Shown: in pieces, positions 9,725 to 21,639 of the stretch | How the letters are laid out: the number at the start of each line of letters is the position of its first letter | Position numbering within the stretch: the stretch's first letter is position 1 | Source: Clusia tigrina | Lineage: Eukaryota > Arthropoda > Insecta > Diptera > Clusiidae | Assembly: GCA_920105625.2 (NCBI GenBank) | Contig: OV050030.1 | Span: 86,327,570 to 86,391,569, forward strand | Length of the DNA stretch: 64,000 nucleotides | Direction of reading: 5' to 3' | Translations under genes and position numbers: made by a program | The notes under the pieces: model-generated | What the model saw: the letters and a program-made list of their open reading frames with translations, nothing else | What the model was told of the DNA's origin: nothing | Databases searched by the model: none

Positions 9725-11380
9725 ATCCATGTGATGAAGGAAATGATGAAATAGTTATAAATGAAAGTTGGCTAGAGTGCGATACCCACATAACTCAAGT
9801 AACTCCCGAAGAAGTTGGTAAGCAAATTCATAAAATGAAACTAAAAAAAGCGCCAGGATTTGACTTAATAACGACGGAAGTTCTTCGTAAACTGCCCAAT
9901 AATTGCGTCTCTTATCTGTCTGATTTAATTAATATGTGCTTCAGGTTGAGGCATGTTCCTATATATTGGAAATTCGCAGAGGTAATCATGGTACCCAAGC
10001 CTGGGAAATCACTCAACGACGTATCATCGTATAGGCAAAAATCTTTTCTGCCAGCATTGTCAAAACTATTTGAAAAATTGCTTTTAACGCGCTTAATGCC
10101 AATAATTGTGAATAAAAAATTGATTCCCGCTCACCAGTTTGGTTTTAGGAAAAATCATTCGACAACTGATCAAATCCACAGAGTTGTGAATATGGTCGAA
10201 AATGCGTTGGAAGGGAAAAAAGTGTGTTCCGCCGTCTTCCTAGACGTTTCACAAGCTTTCGATAAGGTGTGGCATGCAGGTCTATTACAAAAGCTGCGGA
10301 CATTGTTGCCAATGCTATATTGCGAGGTGCTTTTATCATACCTTGATGACAGGTACTTTAGTGTTAAGTACGAAAACGCCCATTCTTCTTTGAAAAAAAT
10401 TAGTGCTGGTGTACCGCAAGGGAGCATCCTGGGGCCTCTGCTATACCTCCTGTATACATACGACCTACCAACAGCAAATCAGAAAGTAACCGCAACATTT
10501 GCGGACGATACTGGTGTTCTGGCTACAGGTAACACTATCGAAGAAGCGGCGGCTAAGCTACAAGAGGCTGTTAATTGTATTGCTTCATGGGCTAAGAAAT
10601 AGTGCATTAAGTTAAACAAAACCAAATCAGCGCATATAGTTCTTTCACTGAAAAATGTACCTTACAAACCGATTTTCATGTATGAGTTAATAATCCCACA
10701 TGTCAACGAAGCCAAATACCTGGGTATTACACTCGACGCCAAATTGCGCTGGAAAGCTCACGTAAAGAAAAAACGAGAGGAGCTTGACCTGAAACTCAAC
10801 AAATTTTACCACCTTATTGGCAGACACTCTACCCTGTCAATTCACAACAAACTAATGGTTTATAAACAAATACTGAAGCCGACCTGGACCTATGGCATCC
10901 AATTTTGGGGATGTGCTAGTGAAAGATACATTGCTACTATCCAACGTTTTCAAAATAAAGTGCTGCGATGTATTGTTAATGCACCATACTATGTTAGAAA
11001 TGGCGATCTCCATCGTGATCTTGGCATGCCAACTGTCACTGATTTGACAAAAAAATTTGCCATTTCTCACAAACAGCGACTGAAATCGCATGTCAACGTT
11101 GCAGCATCCAGTTTACTCCTGATGACTTCACAGCGTAGGCGGCTAAAACGGAAAACAGTGTCAGACCTAATGGAACTCTAGTAGCCGATATTTTATTTAT
11201 ATGTTATATGTTAGCATGTGCATAAAATACTTAACGCTTTTCTTTTAATTGTTTAATTTATTCGAACAAAATTGCTAGTTAGTATTACCAGTATTTACTA
11301 GGTGCAATTATAAAACGTTTCTGTATATAGTATAAGATTCGTTAATAAAAAAAAAATAATAATAATAATAATAATAAAAC
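9725..11380 (+). mobile_element. 5'-truncated Jockey-like element with A-rich/TAA tail
   Basis: The homologous region begins near 9730, inside the EN-RT linker. The RT follows, then a short 3' UTR and a tail near 11345-11380 of A-run followed by (AAT)n. 5' truncation with an A-rich tail is typical of target-primed non-LTR insertion. It overlaps the family copy at 3735-4250 by about 60 bp of related sequence. Confidence 0.85.
9835..11181 (+). pseudogene. Jockey-like reverse transcriptase, one in-frame stop
   Basis: The whole RT stays in one frame from before 9835 to a stop at 11179-11181, broken only by a TAG at 10600-10602. Motifs in order: LKKAPGFDLITTEVLRKLP, MVPKPGKSLNDVSSYR, FGFRKNHSTTDQIHRVV, AVFLDVSQAFDKVWHAGLL (first Asp), ISAGVPQGSILGPLLYLLY, ATFADDTGVLA (FADD). 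After the stop comes the thumb with EAKYLGITLDAKLRWKAHV and LKPTWTYGIQFWGC. Of the Jockey-like copies here it is the least decayed RT and hence probably the youngest. It has no endonuclease, so it is non-autonomous even apart from the stop. Confidence 0.92.
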
Positions 11381-12544
11381 ATTAGAAAAATAGAATTAAG
11401 TTTGATTTAATAAAGATAAAATAAAATACGATGCCTTAGATAAAAAAAGAGATACGAGTGCGGTACTCGAGCGTCCAGTTCCAACGCAGCGAAAAGAGAT
11501 AAAGAAATGAAAAGGCCACACAAAGTCCGACATTCGGCAGCCAACACAGGTTAGTTCCGCTTGCCATGAACACAATGTGCGGCAGCGACTCAATAAATAG
11601 CGCGTGGAACTAGCTCCTGCTTGCGGTGCCGTACCCGACAACTAGGTGGTGGTAGTGATGTCGCCACATTTTTACTTTTTCAAAAATACATTTTTTTATT
11701 TTACACATGTTGCTTGAAAGGGCATAATTTATAAAAATTCGAGTAAAATATGTTTCGAAATATATTTATACACATATGTGCAATATTCAAGACTCCTTTT
11801 GAGTGCTGCAATTATGTTTGATTGCTACAATTGCATCAAATGATGATTCCCCCGCTAACTGCAGAATTGTGCACAATAGAGCCCGAAACAAAATAGAACA
11901 CAACAAATTTAATATTCGACAACGCAACACTCACTATTGCTCTACACATGCCCTTTTCTGAACAAATTATTAAAGGTAACGAGACTACTTCAAATCAAAA
12001 CAGAGTCGTGAGTCGCACAAAATATTGCAGCGGGGCGTCACCACAATTTTTGTGTATTCTGCATTTGGTGTGCTTCATGTGTGATCTACCCAATGCAAGT
12101 CGGAATGACACAACCAACAATATCTATAGTTTTTACGTGGTTGACTTATGAAATGATCCATATTTATATCCAAGGTAAAGAACTGCAAACAAACAAATGT
12201 CCTTACCTATCGAAGGTTCCGACCCACTAAAAATTCATACATATATGCATACTCGTACATATACCTACTTTTCAACAATATTGTTTTCATAACTCTATTA
12301 TTAATACAGTTTGCCAAGAAAATAGTTTGACAAGGTAAAAAATTCCTCAATTAGATTTTTCCTCTCCATAATATAGGATTTCATTTAATCAATGTATTTT
12401 CAAATGAACAATGGCAAAAAACTTATATTAAAATTAAGAAACAAACAGCATAACAAAAACAAATCATATTCAAAAAACTGGCTGTCAAAAAAGTGTTTTT
12501 ACATATATAACTTATTTATAAACATGAAAGAAAGAATAGAAAAT
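11381..12544. other. No gene seen; AT-rich with a GC-richer patch at 11455-11670
   Basis: The patch at 11455-11670 differs in base composition from its surroundings and may be a decayed LTR or leader. It has no recognised motif or second copy in the window. The 81-codon minus frame at 11396-11641 has no similarity I can name. Confidence 0.4.
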
Positions 12545-12750
12545 TAGCACTATAAAGTATTTTAGTTCTTTATATATGCCCCATTAAGATCAATTACGGC
12601 TTATATTATTCTCCTCATGGAGTAAACCATATAATATTCGATTGGTATTTTGTTTAGTTTCTCTAGTATTGCAGCTTTGAGCTCTGCTCGACCATTAGGT
12701 TGCCTCTTGGCCGCTTTTTCTAAAAGTGCCCACAAATATTTCAATGATAA
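12545..12750 (-). pseudogene. Tc1-like transposase C-terminal scrap
   Basis: The minus strand reads WALLEKAAKRQPNGRAELKA, then LEKLNKIPIEYYMVYSMRRI, a TAA stop, and AVIDLNGAYIKN. This is the end of Tc1-family transposases: the NLW-type block, the stretch after the third acidic residue, and a closing SMPRR-like / AVI..NGG-like segment. The catalytic residues are not present. Inverted repeats were not located. Confidence 0.65.
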
Positions 12751-13584
12751 ATAATTTTACAATAAGAATTTCAGTGTTGACTAACCCTTAACTTAACTTG
12801 ACATTTTTAAATTACTCTTATTTTGCTTGAGCTAAAGAAATAAATTTACACATTTTTTCTTATATATGATTAAACACTATAGATTCAAAATATTTTTTAA
12901 TCAAAGTTGATCGTGAACCATGCGGTATAATAGCGCAAAATCTATCAAAAATCACCATACAAAAAAATGTTCTAGCTCAGAATACTTTATTTTTATCAGA
13001 TTCCCATTTGTAAGTAATTGTAATTTTATAGCGACTATGACTGCTGTTGACAGGAATATTACAAACAGGAATGGGTCACAATTACACGTAAATTTAATTA
13101 ACTCATTCTGTGGATAATTGCAGTTTGTGTAAATGTTTTACTACAGCCTACATGAGCTGTCAAACAAAAAATATTAGAATCGGTTTCATGATGCTGTACA
13201 CCACGTATGGCGCCATCGATAATATTGCGCTATTCAGCATTGTCACTTTCATAACATTCATTAAATAAAAATTATTCCTCCACTTGGTTAAGTTCTGGGA
13301 AAATCAAAATTTAAGGTCATCGTTCATTAAAATTATAACTACCACTCCCGCTCCAAAAAGTACGATATGCAATAAACTCCGAACATCTGTAACTAAATGC
13401 TAAGACAATGAGCACTAACACGTCCGATCGGTTCGCTTGCTCGTACACGACTGCCCTGTCTTTGACACCTAGACTATCGTCCTTCATAACGACTCCTAAT
13501 CCGTCAATCATTGATTTCGTCATCTTCATATTTGTGAATTGATACACCACTGAATTTTTGGAATGGTAATATCTCAGTCCTTGA
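12751..13584. other. No gene seen; AT-rich spacer
   Basis: No supported frame, RNA gene or repeat was found. Short frames here look like chance openings. Confidence 0.45.
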
Positions 13585-14841
13585 CTATTTTTTAGAAGAT
13601 AAAATTGTTTGGTTCACGCGTTCAACTTGGCCGTCTGCCCGAGGTGTTCGGACTGCGGTTTTGAAAAGGTGCAATTGGTCGTGATCCATCATGGCTGTCC
13701 AAAGATTGCCATTACCTCTTGAAGCATGGTTAAAGTTGGCAATGTCTTCGTGCTTCGTACTCCTTTTAAAATCGTATATTTGTGAGGCAACAAACCAAAA
13801 CGATAACATGCTGATTCCGTGTTTACTCTTTGTAAACGATCCGAGATTATTCATATATAGTGATCTGAATCTTTATTACCTTGAGAATATTCCTCACTAT
13901 CGCCCTTGTATGTTGCATCTTAGACCCCTGACGGTGGTTGCACGTAAACTCATATTACTGGAGACGTAGCCACCATCTGCCTATATGTGGAGGAAGTTTC
14001 CACGTAGCCTTCGTGGTAACGATAGCGTTACAATCTGTAACGACTGTAAACGATGTAACCAATAAATACATGTGGAGCCTGTCGAGTTTTCCACATTGGG
14101 CAACTCCTCTAACTCATGGCTTGTATAACGCGATTCAGCATCGTTACACTCACGACTGTAGAAAGACACTGGCTTCACCCCATCGCGCTATCGGAAAAGT
14201 ATACTGATAACCCGATATGACTACCATCCGTATGAACTTCGTGTACCTTAGAAGAATCGTACAATATTAGAACCGATTTATTCGTTATTGCCTCCTTCTA
14301 CTGGTCAAAAGCCGTCTCCTGTTCATGCAACCAGATGAAATCTGAAGTTTTTTTAAGATTCGTTAGCGGTGCTGCGATGTCACTGTGCTTTTCCACAAAT
14401 TTACGGAAAAATCCCGTCAATCCTAAAAACTGACAATCTTCCGCTACATTCTTTGGCGTTCGAAAATCTTTAATAAATTCCGATTTCTCCTCACCTGGGG
14501 TTATGCCAACACTACAAACGTTTTGTCCAAGAAACTAGACAGTTTCTGAAAAAATTGCATTTCGATGCCCTTAGGCCCGATTGTCGCACTGCATCTAAAA
14601 CCTCGTTTAATAACCTTTGACCTTCTTCCACAGTACGCGTTGCTATAATCATTTCGTCGCCATAACTCAACACTGTGTCTCATCGATATAAACTCGATAT
14701 TAACTTAGTCACCATTTCCTGGAAGTACATCGGTGCGTTTACCAGACCGAAGGGCAGATGTTGTATTCGAATAAACTATCGTGATTGAGGAAGGCGGTAT
14801 ATTTCTTACTGCTTTCTGCTACTGGGATCTGGTAATAACCT
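13585..14841 (-). pseudogene. Ty3/gypsy pol relic (RT, RNase H, integrase scraps)
   Basis: Pol domains follow in order on the minus strand. RT scraps at about 14840-14260 include SSKKYTAFLNHDSL and FFRKFVEKHSDIAAPL-like blocks. RNase H starts near 14178 with KPVSFYSRECNDAESRYTSH. The end of the integrase core appears near 13660-13590 as AVRTPRADGQVERVNQTIL, with the catalytic Glu. Many frameshifts and deletions are present; integrase N-terminus and most of RNase H are missing. The integrase block resembles that of element M (AVRTPRANGHAERTNRTIL at about 53727-53785), suggesting a related clade. It is cut off by the mariner copy at 14842. Confidence 0.75.
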
Positions 14842-15208
14842 GACAAATTCTGAGCAAAAACAACGTCGCATGGACATCGCTCAGGAGCTGTTTTTGGCCA
14901 AAAACAAAACCGTTATCATGCCTCAACCACCGTATTCACCGGACTTGGCCCCCACTGACTTTTTCCTCTTTCCAAAACTGAAGACACCGACGAAGGAAAG
15001 CGTTTTGCTACGATTAAGGAGATAAAAGAAAAATCGAAACAGGAGCTGTTGGCGATACCAAAAAAAGCGTTTCAGAAGTGTTTCGAGGATTGGAAAAAAC
15101 GCTGGCATAAGTGTATTATATCTGAAGGGAATTACTTTGAAGGGGACAAGATAGTAGATACTTTATTTTTTGATCACACAATAACGGTTATTTTTTTATC
15201 ACACCTCG
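14842..15208 (+). mobile_element. 5'-truncated mariner carrying the same internal deletion
   Basis: It starts inside the transposase at sequence coding QKQRRMDIAQEL, passes the same MDIAQEL/LAKNKTV deletion junction as 6526-7474, and runs through PPYSPDLAPTDFFLFPKLKT to the terminal repeat (…TCACACCTCG, end 15208) followed by TA. The DNA-binding half is absent. Differences from the first copy include Ala to Thr next to the third catalytic Asp region and a one-base deletion near 14995. The left end abuts Ty3/gypsy pol sequence. Confidence 0.88.
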
Positions 15209-15416
15209 TATATTGAAGCGGAGTATCTGGATGAGGACATCATTGAGGTATCTGCCAGCATGACAGATGGTCTAAAATTCTCTAAAACCATAAATAAACT
15301 AAACTCGCCACGGAGGAAAAATGGTAAAAATTTGCAGTATAGCAAAGAACCAATGTATTCGGAGCTGGAGAGGTCAAAAAGCGTTTGAAGCTCGCCTTTC
15401 CAGTCAGTAGAGATAC

Positions 15417-15836
15417 ATGGCTGATGACAAAGAAGAGCTGCGGCATATAAAAGTGGGACAACAGCACACGAATGAGCTGTTGGAAATAATATTATTAGCT
15501 ATTAATAAACAAAACTCGGGAGCAGTGCTGAAGGGCATGCTGCGGACGCAAGGTCCAACGAAGGAGGCCGACAAACCATCGACTAGCAAAGCCGGGCTAG
15601 AACGACAAAGACAAATCGCAGGCGCAACAATAACAACAAGAAAACGCGATCCCGCAGTATGGCATGCGCCGAAAGCGCCTCAGCACCAAAAACCAAAAGC
15701 CAAGCATACTGGGGGCCATAGGGACCACAAAAATAAGGGTCCTAGGGGCGCGAGAGAAACTCGCTGCGGAAAGCCGCCGCGAATGAGCACTCTTAAAGTG
15801 CTACAGGCGAACTTGCACCATTCTAAAGGAGCATAG
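15417..15836 (+). pseudogene. LOA-like ORF1 tail running into ORF2 start
   Basis: A 139-codon frame begins MADDKEELRHIKVGQQHT, is basic and Gln/Lys-rich in the middle (ITTRKRDPAVWHAPK), and ends with MSTLKVLQANLHHSKGA, the canonical beginning of the LOA/R1 endonuclease (Met at 15784). The first part has no recognised domain and may be ORF1 or an N-terminal extension of ORF2. The frame stops with TAG at 15834-15836, but endonuclease sequence continues in the same frame. Confidence 0.6.
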
Positions 15837-16320
15837 GCCACCCTGTGCAAGAGATTCGCTGCCGAAGACCTATCCATGGCCTTAATACAAGAGCCATGGA
15901 TAATTGGGGGCCAAGTAAAAGGTCTTACAAACAAGGGATGCAAGTTGGTTTATTATCACTGTTCGCGGCCCAGAGCGGCGATTATGATTGATTATAATAC
16001 TAACTATTTTCTCATTTCAGAATTTACTAGTCAAGATCTAGTAGCCATCCTTGTTGAAGTCTCAACAGAGAAGGGAGCGCAGGAAATTATTTGTGCGTCC
16101 GCCTACTTTCCAGGTGACTCCAGGGAAGCTCGGACATCAACAACAGGGGTGAGTCTCTCTTAAGTAAAAACACAAACATATGCAATAAGGGTGCAAGGCC
16201 AACCTTTATTAACGCGGTTAGAGAAGAGGTACTAGACCTAACTCTAACCAGTCCTTACATCGCCAATTTTGTCAGAAATTTGCATGTATCTGACGAGCCC
16301 TCTCTGTGATATCATTTGCT
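15784..16320 (+). pseudogene. LOA-like ORF2 endonuclease, internally deleted
   Basis: After the TAG at 15834 the frame continues with SMALIQEPWIIGGQVKGLTN (the catalytic Glu is in QEPW), SRPRAAIMIDYNTNYF and IICASAYFPGDSREARTS. The next segment, GARPTFINAVREEVLDLTLT in another frame, is the later part of the domain. The stretch that should hold the Asp-Ala-Asn catalytic loop is missing between them at about 16140-16165. This deletion alone would remove activity. Confidence 0.82.
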
Positions 16321-16358
16321 TATAAGATTCGACCTACCAGGTAAATCTGAATTAAAAA

Positions 16359-17709
16359 ATGAAGTCTTCAATCCAAAAAAATTGGAGACTATATAGGGTA
16401 TTATTAGAATATAGATCTGATTCGCTGCCTACACGTATAAATTCTGTTGGTGAACTCGAGGAGGCGGTGTATCGACTAAACGATATAATAATCTCAGCAT
16501 ATCATGAAAGCGCTGTGGTCAAAAGTCACACTGTGTCTCGCAAGGTCTCGTGGTGGAATGACAAGCTTGCAGATATGCTTAAAAAGATAAGAGAACTGTT
16601 AAATCGCTGCACGAAGGTGTGGGACGACTATTGGATCGCTCTGACAAATTAGAACAAATGACTAGAAGATCCAAGCGTGAGTCTTGGAGATAATTTTGCG
16701 AAAGCATAGTCGAAACGCCAGAGAGCGCTAGACTCCATAAAGCTTTACGCAAAGAACACTCGAACGGTGTTGCAACTTTAAGAAGACCAGATGGGTCTTA
16801 TACAATGAACAGGAGGGACACTTTAGAATACCTGCTTCAAGTGCACTTCTCGGGGTCAACTAGAGTGTCAATGTCACTGGATCAGCCGTCATGCGACCAA
16901 TGGGCCGTATTAGACAAAATATCCTAGAGTTTGTCTGGAGTAACAGTTACCCCAGACATAGTTAAATGGGCTGTTGGGTCCTTTAAACCATTCATGACAC
17001 CATGTGAGGATAACATTTTTCCAGCCCTCTTGATAAGAGGACTGGATATAATGTTTGAATCACTTGTTGCTATTTTTAGGAACAGTTTCAGCTGGAAGTA
17101 CATACCATCCATGTGGCGTAAAGTCAATGTGGTATTTATTCCAAAATTTGGCAAGAGGTCCAGCGAACTGCCTAAATCTTACAGACCTATCAGTCTGACG
17201 TCGTTTCTTCTAAAAACTATGGACATATTGATGGATCTACATATTAGAGAAACGCTAGACAGAACAACACCTCTGCACGAATCTCAGTGTGCATACAATA
17301 GGGGGAAATCCACGGAGGGAGCGCTTCATTACCTTGTAACAAAGATAGAGAAAGCTCAATATTCCAAGGAAATTGCTTTATGTGCTTTCTTAGATGTCGA
17401 GGGTGCCTTCGATAATACATTAGATCAAGGGGTGTAGACTCAAAAATGATACACTGGATGTATGTAATGATGGTTAGACCAATCATTACCTATCCATCCC
17501 TTGTGTGGTGGCCCAAGACAACACAAGAATCTGGTAAGAAAATAATTACAAGATTTCAAAGGCAGGCTTGGGTGGCAATCACCGGTGCCATGCGAAACTG
17601 CCCAACCGCTGCTATTGAGGCCATAATAGGACTATCCCCACTACACGCATTCGTGAAAAAATGTGCTGCTAGAAGCGCATTAAAGATGAAGATCTTGTCT
17701 AGATCATGA
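16359..17709 (+). pseudogene. LOA-like reverse transcriptase, YADD segment deleted
   Basis: The linker (KVSWWNDKLADMLKKIRELL at about 16540) and RT (MWRKVNVVFIPKFGKRSSEL, SYRPISLTSFLLKTMDILMD, ESQCAYNRGKSTEGALHYLV, CAFLDVEGAFDNT) run to about 17427. The sequence then jumps to thumb-like MVRPIITYPSLVWWPKTTQE at 17470-17530, so the catalytic YADD region is deleted at about 17430-17445. Stops and a short frame break occur between 16650 and 16925. Confidence 0.85.
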
Positions 17710-17929
17710 CTATGGTCATTTCAATATTTTAAATAGCATACCAGATCAAAACATAATCTGCTCAATAACGGACTATATGATTCCAAAACGACAGTTTGAT
17801 CGCAATTTTGAGATTATTATCTCAGACCGTAATGAATGGGACATAGGGCCGACCCTAGAATTCTAGAATGGTTCAAAAACAAACACCGAAGTCGGTGCAG
17901 GGGTGTATGGACCAAATACCAAAATCTCA

Positions 17930-18640
17930 GAACTAATGGGCAGGTGGCCTAGCGCTTCCAGGCTGAAATTCAAGCAATCTCAATCTGTGCGAGGACAATT
18001 CTGAAAACGGGTATCAGGGGCGCACACATAGCTATCTATTCAGATAGTCAAGCTGCATTACAGGCATTAGTTTCATATTCTTTAGAATTTAAACTGGTGG
18101 AAGAATGCTTCAACAAACTACAATCTCTAGGGACAACAAATAAGGTTGCAATTTGCTGGGTCCCGGGTCACTCTGGGATTGAAGGCAATGAACTTGCTGA
18201 CGAGCTGGCTAGGGCCGGTTCCGCAGCAAGCCTCATAGGTCCGGAGCCATACTGTGGTATCAACTGGGTGGGTAGATAGCTGGGAACATAATCTCAGAAT
18301 GTCACACTGGGAAGGGATAGACGAGCTTCGCCAAGCCAAAAGACTGGTCAGGCCAGTCACCTACAATACAGAATTGCGCAATATGTGTAAAGCAGGCATA
18401 GGAAAAATAGTAGGTTTTCTATCAGGTCATTATTACCTGAAATATCACCTGACTAGAATCCACATTCTTGATGATACGGAGTGCCGGCTCTGTCTAGAAG
18501 AAGAGGAAACCACGGAACACATACTGTGCGACTGCATTGGCAAGAACCAGAATGAATATATTCCACCGCGACCAGCTGGCTCTGGAAGAATTAAAATATG
18601 CTCCTGTTATGAACATTCTCAAATTCATCCATAAAGCGGA
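17930..18640 (+). pseudogene. LOA-like RNase H and C-terminal Cys/His domain
   Basis: RNase H motifs are spread over several frames: AIYSDSQAALQAL with a catalytic Asp (about 18030-18060), then AICWVPGHSGIEGNELADEL (18147-18205). The C-terminal part has CRLCLEEEETTEHILCDC (about 18483-18535), the CCHC motif that ends many RNase-H-bearing non-LTR polyproteins. RNase H would remove the RNA strand after reverse transcription. A stop at 18279 and frame shifts disable it. Confidence 0.85.
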
Positions 18641-19191
18641 AAATATAATGAAGGAACATGACTTTCAGCTACTTCCTTTCTCTATAGAAGGAACATCTAG
18701 GTAGAAAAGAACCTGATAAATTATTGTGAACATATTTGACATCACCAAACGGACGAAATGGTATGGCATTACGGAAGAAACGCCGGTACTAAACCTATAG
18801 GGCATAGTGGATCGGACAATTGTGATGACATGAATCATAGATGACAAATGTAATATGACACAAAAGATCTTTTAGGTCGCAGTGTCGCCCATTGGGCAAA
18901 CTACTAAAGCTAAATTATTATTATTAATAAACAAAAATTCCAAAAAATTATAATTATAATTTTTTTAATGTTTAGTTAACACTCTAAAAGACGAAAAACT
19001 CTATTGAACAGATACAAAGTAGCGAACAAAATATTAATACATAAATTTCATACAATTTCTTCTCTCATAAGCGGATACTCTAATGATCAATTGAAAAGAT
19101 GTAGAACTAAGTTAAAAAATAATTTCTTATAATCATTTGCCGGGTTCTACGACCTTAAAAGTATTATAAAGTATTATTAGACAAGTTTGTA

Positions 19192-19745
19192 TTATTGTCT
19201 TCTTAAAAGTACATTTTCTGCGATGATTTCAACATCCGGCATTGTAATATTATTTTTCTTTCGAAAGTTATGCAGTGTGCAACAAGCGTTGATTATGGAA
19301 TCAGCAAATAATGGCGAAACCATAAGTCCACGTTCTTGAGATACGCAAGCCAATACTTTTTTCGTTTGGTCGTTCAACACAATTTCTAGCATGAAGATGG
19401 GCTTCGTTGTATTTAATTTCAGCTGTTCATTGTGGACTTCCAATCGTCGTCATAAACCATGGCTGTAACAGATACCCCGAATCGCCAAGTAACCACATAT
19501 TTGATATTCCACTTTTGTATTTGTCTTCTTAAAAAGCTTTTGCCTGACTGTAACTGCATATGAAAGCACCATGACCATAGCAAGCAAGAATTGTCAAATC
19601 ATAGTCCCATATAAGCTGTACATTCTTTGAAAAAAAACCTTGCCATTACGATAACAGTGCTCTATATCTCTCTCTCTTTGATTTTAACATGCGTACAGTC
19701 AATGGCTCCTATAACACCGGGATATGCTGTGCACATATGAAACCT
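19192..19745 (-). pseudogene. Harbinger/PIF-type DDE transposase, C-terminal half
   Basis: On the minus strand, in shifting frames: YPGVIGAIDCTHVKIKE (19725-19675; catalytic Asp in GAID), HCYRNGKVFF, then WLLGDSGYLLQPW with the second Asp (about 19500-19455). The frame 19443-19192 ends with ADSIINACCTLHNFRKKN, the conserved tail of HARBI1-like proteins. It belongs to the DDE_Tnp_4 family. The N-terminal half, the Myb-like partner gene and the terminal repeats were not found. At least two frame breaks. Confidence 0.8.
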
Positions 19746-20060
19746 GAAAAAATTCAAACTAAAAAATTTTTTTACAATTTTTGTTCAATTGTTTGCTTAT
19801 TTGCTCTAAACCTTATTGTTTTGCTCATTTATTTATTATATCCTGTTTTACATTACTTTGTGTAATATACACATTTCACGAAAATAAATGTCAAAACTGT
19901 CAGATTCAATGTTCATTCTCAATTCACCACGAAATTCTCAATTGGTGAGTTTTTGAGTTATAGAAACACTAAAGTCTCAACGATTGACAAAAACTTAGTG
20001 ATTGAGAACTACGTCATCAGCAGTAGAGAAGTTCTCTACTGAGTTACAGAAACGAGCTAC
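19746..20060. other. AT-rich spacer with short repeated motifs
   Basis: No gene. Between 19918 and 20060 there are short related motifs (CTCAATT, GAGTTATAGAAAC and GAGTTACAGAAAC, TTGAGAACTACG), possibly the decayed terminal region of the Harbinger copy. No intact inverted repeat was found. Confidence 0.35.
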
Positions 20061-20267
20061 AGAAGTATTTTAATGGTAACGCTAGTAGAAATCTATCACA
20101 CAAAAATAATCCGAGTACAAATTTAAATAGTAATTATAGACAAAATGCTAGTTCAGATGCAAATTGCCAATATAATAATTCAAGAAATCCTTAATTCTAA
20201 TCAGTCTAGACATACTAAGAGAAATTTCATCACACTACCAAAACAAAATATAGAGTATATATAGAAG

Positions 20268-20576
20268 GTGGAGAAAATTCAACATTGTGATGTAAATGTT
20301 ATAGAAGAGCCTCGGGAAACGCTTAACTGCTTAAAAGATACAGGATCGACTACAAGTATTATTAATCCCGATATGACCAATAAAATTCCTTCATTCATGT
20401 TGGAAACCCCAAAACTTTTATCAACAATTAATGGTATCAATAGAGTAACTCGAAAAGTTGTAACACCAATTCCTAAACAATTCGACAACGATGGTACTAT
20501 ATCCTGGAACGTATTTCACTTACAGCTATTACGATGCCAAATATATCGATATAAAAGGTTACAAAATATTTTTTAA
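20268..20576 (+). pseudogene. errantivirus-like protease remnant
   Basis: The frame contains CLKDTGSTTSIINP, with the catalytic Asp in DTGS, followed by LSTINGINRVTRKV, as in retroviral-type aspartic proteases. The preceding sequence is a gag tail. Homology is lost after about residue 90, where a frame break leads towards the RT. Confidence 0.6.
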
Positions 20577-20639
20577 AGCAAAATCGCATTTGATGTTGAT
20601 AATATATCTACCTTAGAAGCACTTGATTCTGATTTCTTA

Positions 20640-21560
20640 AAGAAGATTAACCTAGATCACCTTAATATAAAAGAAAAAGAGAAAGTATATAGATTGTTGA
20701 CTTTGGGGAAGGAGATTCGCTTACATTCAGACACGAAATTCAACATGAAACAGTAACAGGAACTGAAAGACCGATATATACGAAAATGTATAGATTTCCA
20801 AAGGTCCACGAAGAGGAAATAGAGAGGCAGACTGCTACAACAAGGTATCATAATTGAAACCAATTCTCCATACAATAGCCCTCTTTGGATAGTCCCAAAA
20901 AAAGTAGATAACTCTGGAAACCAAAAATGGAGGATTGTCGTAGGCTACTGAAAATTGAATTCATGTACCATCAGTGATAAGTACCCAATTCCTAATATTG
21001 ACACAATATTGGACATATTGGGGAAAGCTCAATATTTCTCCACAATAGATTTGGCTTTCACCAAATTATGGTCAAATTTGAGAACAGAAAGAAAACAGCG
21101 TTTTCAATTTGGCCACTTAGAATTTCTGAGAATGCCTTTCGGTCTCAAAAATTATCCATCAACTTTCCAGAGACTTATGAATTCTATTCTAAAAAAATTC
21201 CTTCATGAAATTTGCGTCGTATATTTAGATTCTCATCTTCAGTATGTCTTTACAGGATATATAATAAATCTACAAAGTATTTTGTGAAAAGTTAAAAAAA
21301 ATATGGACTTAAAATTCAAATAGATAAATGTAGCTTCCTGAAGAAAGAACCGGAATATTTGGGGCATATCTTAACACAAAATGGAATTAAACCCAACCCC
21401 AGAAAAATAGGAATAATTAAAAACGTCAATTTATCAAAAACACAAAAACAAATCAAATCATTTCTAGGACCAGCCGGCTTCTATAGAAAATTTATCAAAG
21501 ATAAAGAAAGTTACACATCCAATGATAAAGTACTTGAAAAAAATCTCAAAAGTTAATACT
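20640..21560 (+). pseudogene. errantivirus-like reverse transcriptase
   Basis: Motifs run in several frames: [20 protein letters not shown] (20845-20905), KYPIPNIDTILDILGKAQYF and STIDLAF (first Asp), then FGHLEFLRMPFGLKNYPSTF. The active-site box reads YLDS instead of the usual YLDD, so the second Asp of the pair is lost (about 21220). The connection part, HILTQNGIKPNPRKIGIIKN and SFLGPAGFYRKFI, lies at 21363-21495. Stops and shifts occur at 20950 and 21287. Confidence 0.8.
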
Positions 21561-21639
21561 AACGACCCCAATTATATATCTTCTTTCGAAAAATTAAAAG
21601 AAATAATAACTAACTACCCAATTTTGAATACCCGAATTA

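Larger units (their letters stand above)
15211..18930 (+). mobile_element. LOA-like non-LTR element with RNase H domain, degenerate
   Basis: An ORF1 tail, endonuclease, linker, RT, RNase H and C-terminal Cys/His motif follow in order, with a TTA-rich 3' end near 18905-18930. An RNase H domain downstream of the RT separates it from Jockey and fits LOA (or I) elements. It has stops, frameshifts and two internal deletions, one within the endonuclease (removing the Asp-Ala-Asn block) and one within the RT (removing the YADD block). Confidence 0.85.

Noticed and set aside
4186..9795. One Jockey-like element split by an insertion of 4250-9730
   Set aside because: The two pieces overlap by about 60 bp of related but non-identical sequence, so they are two copies of one family.
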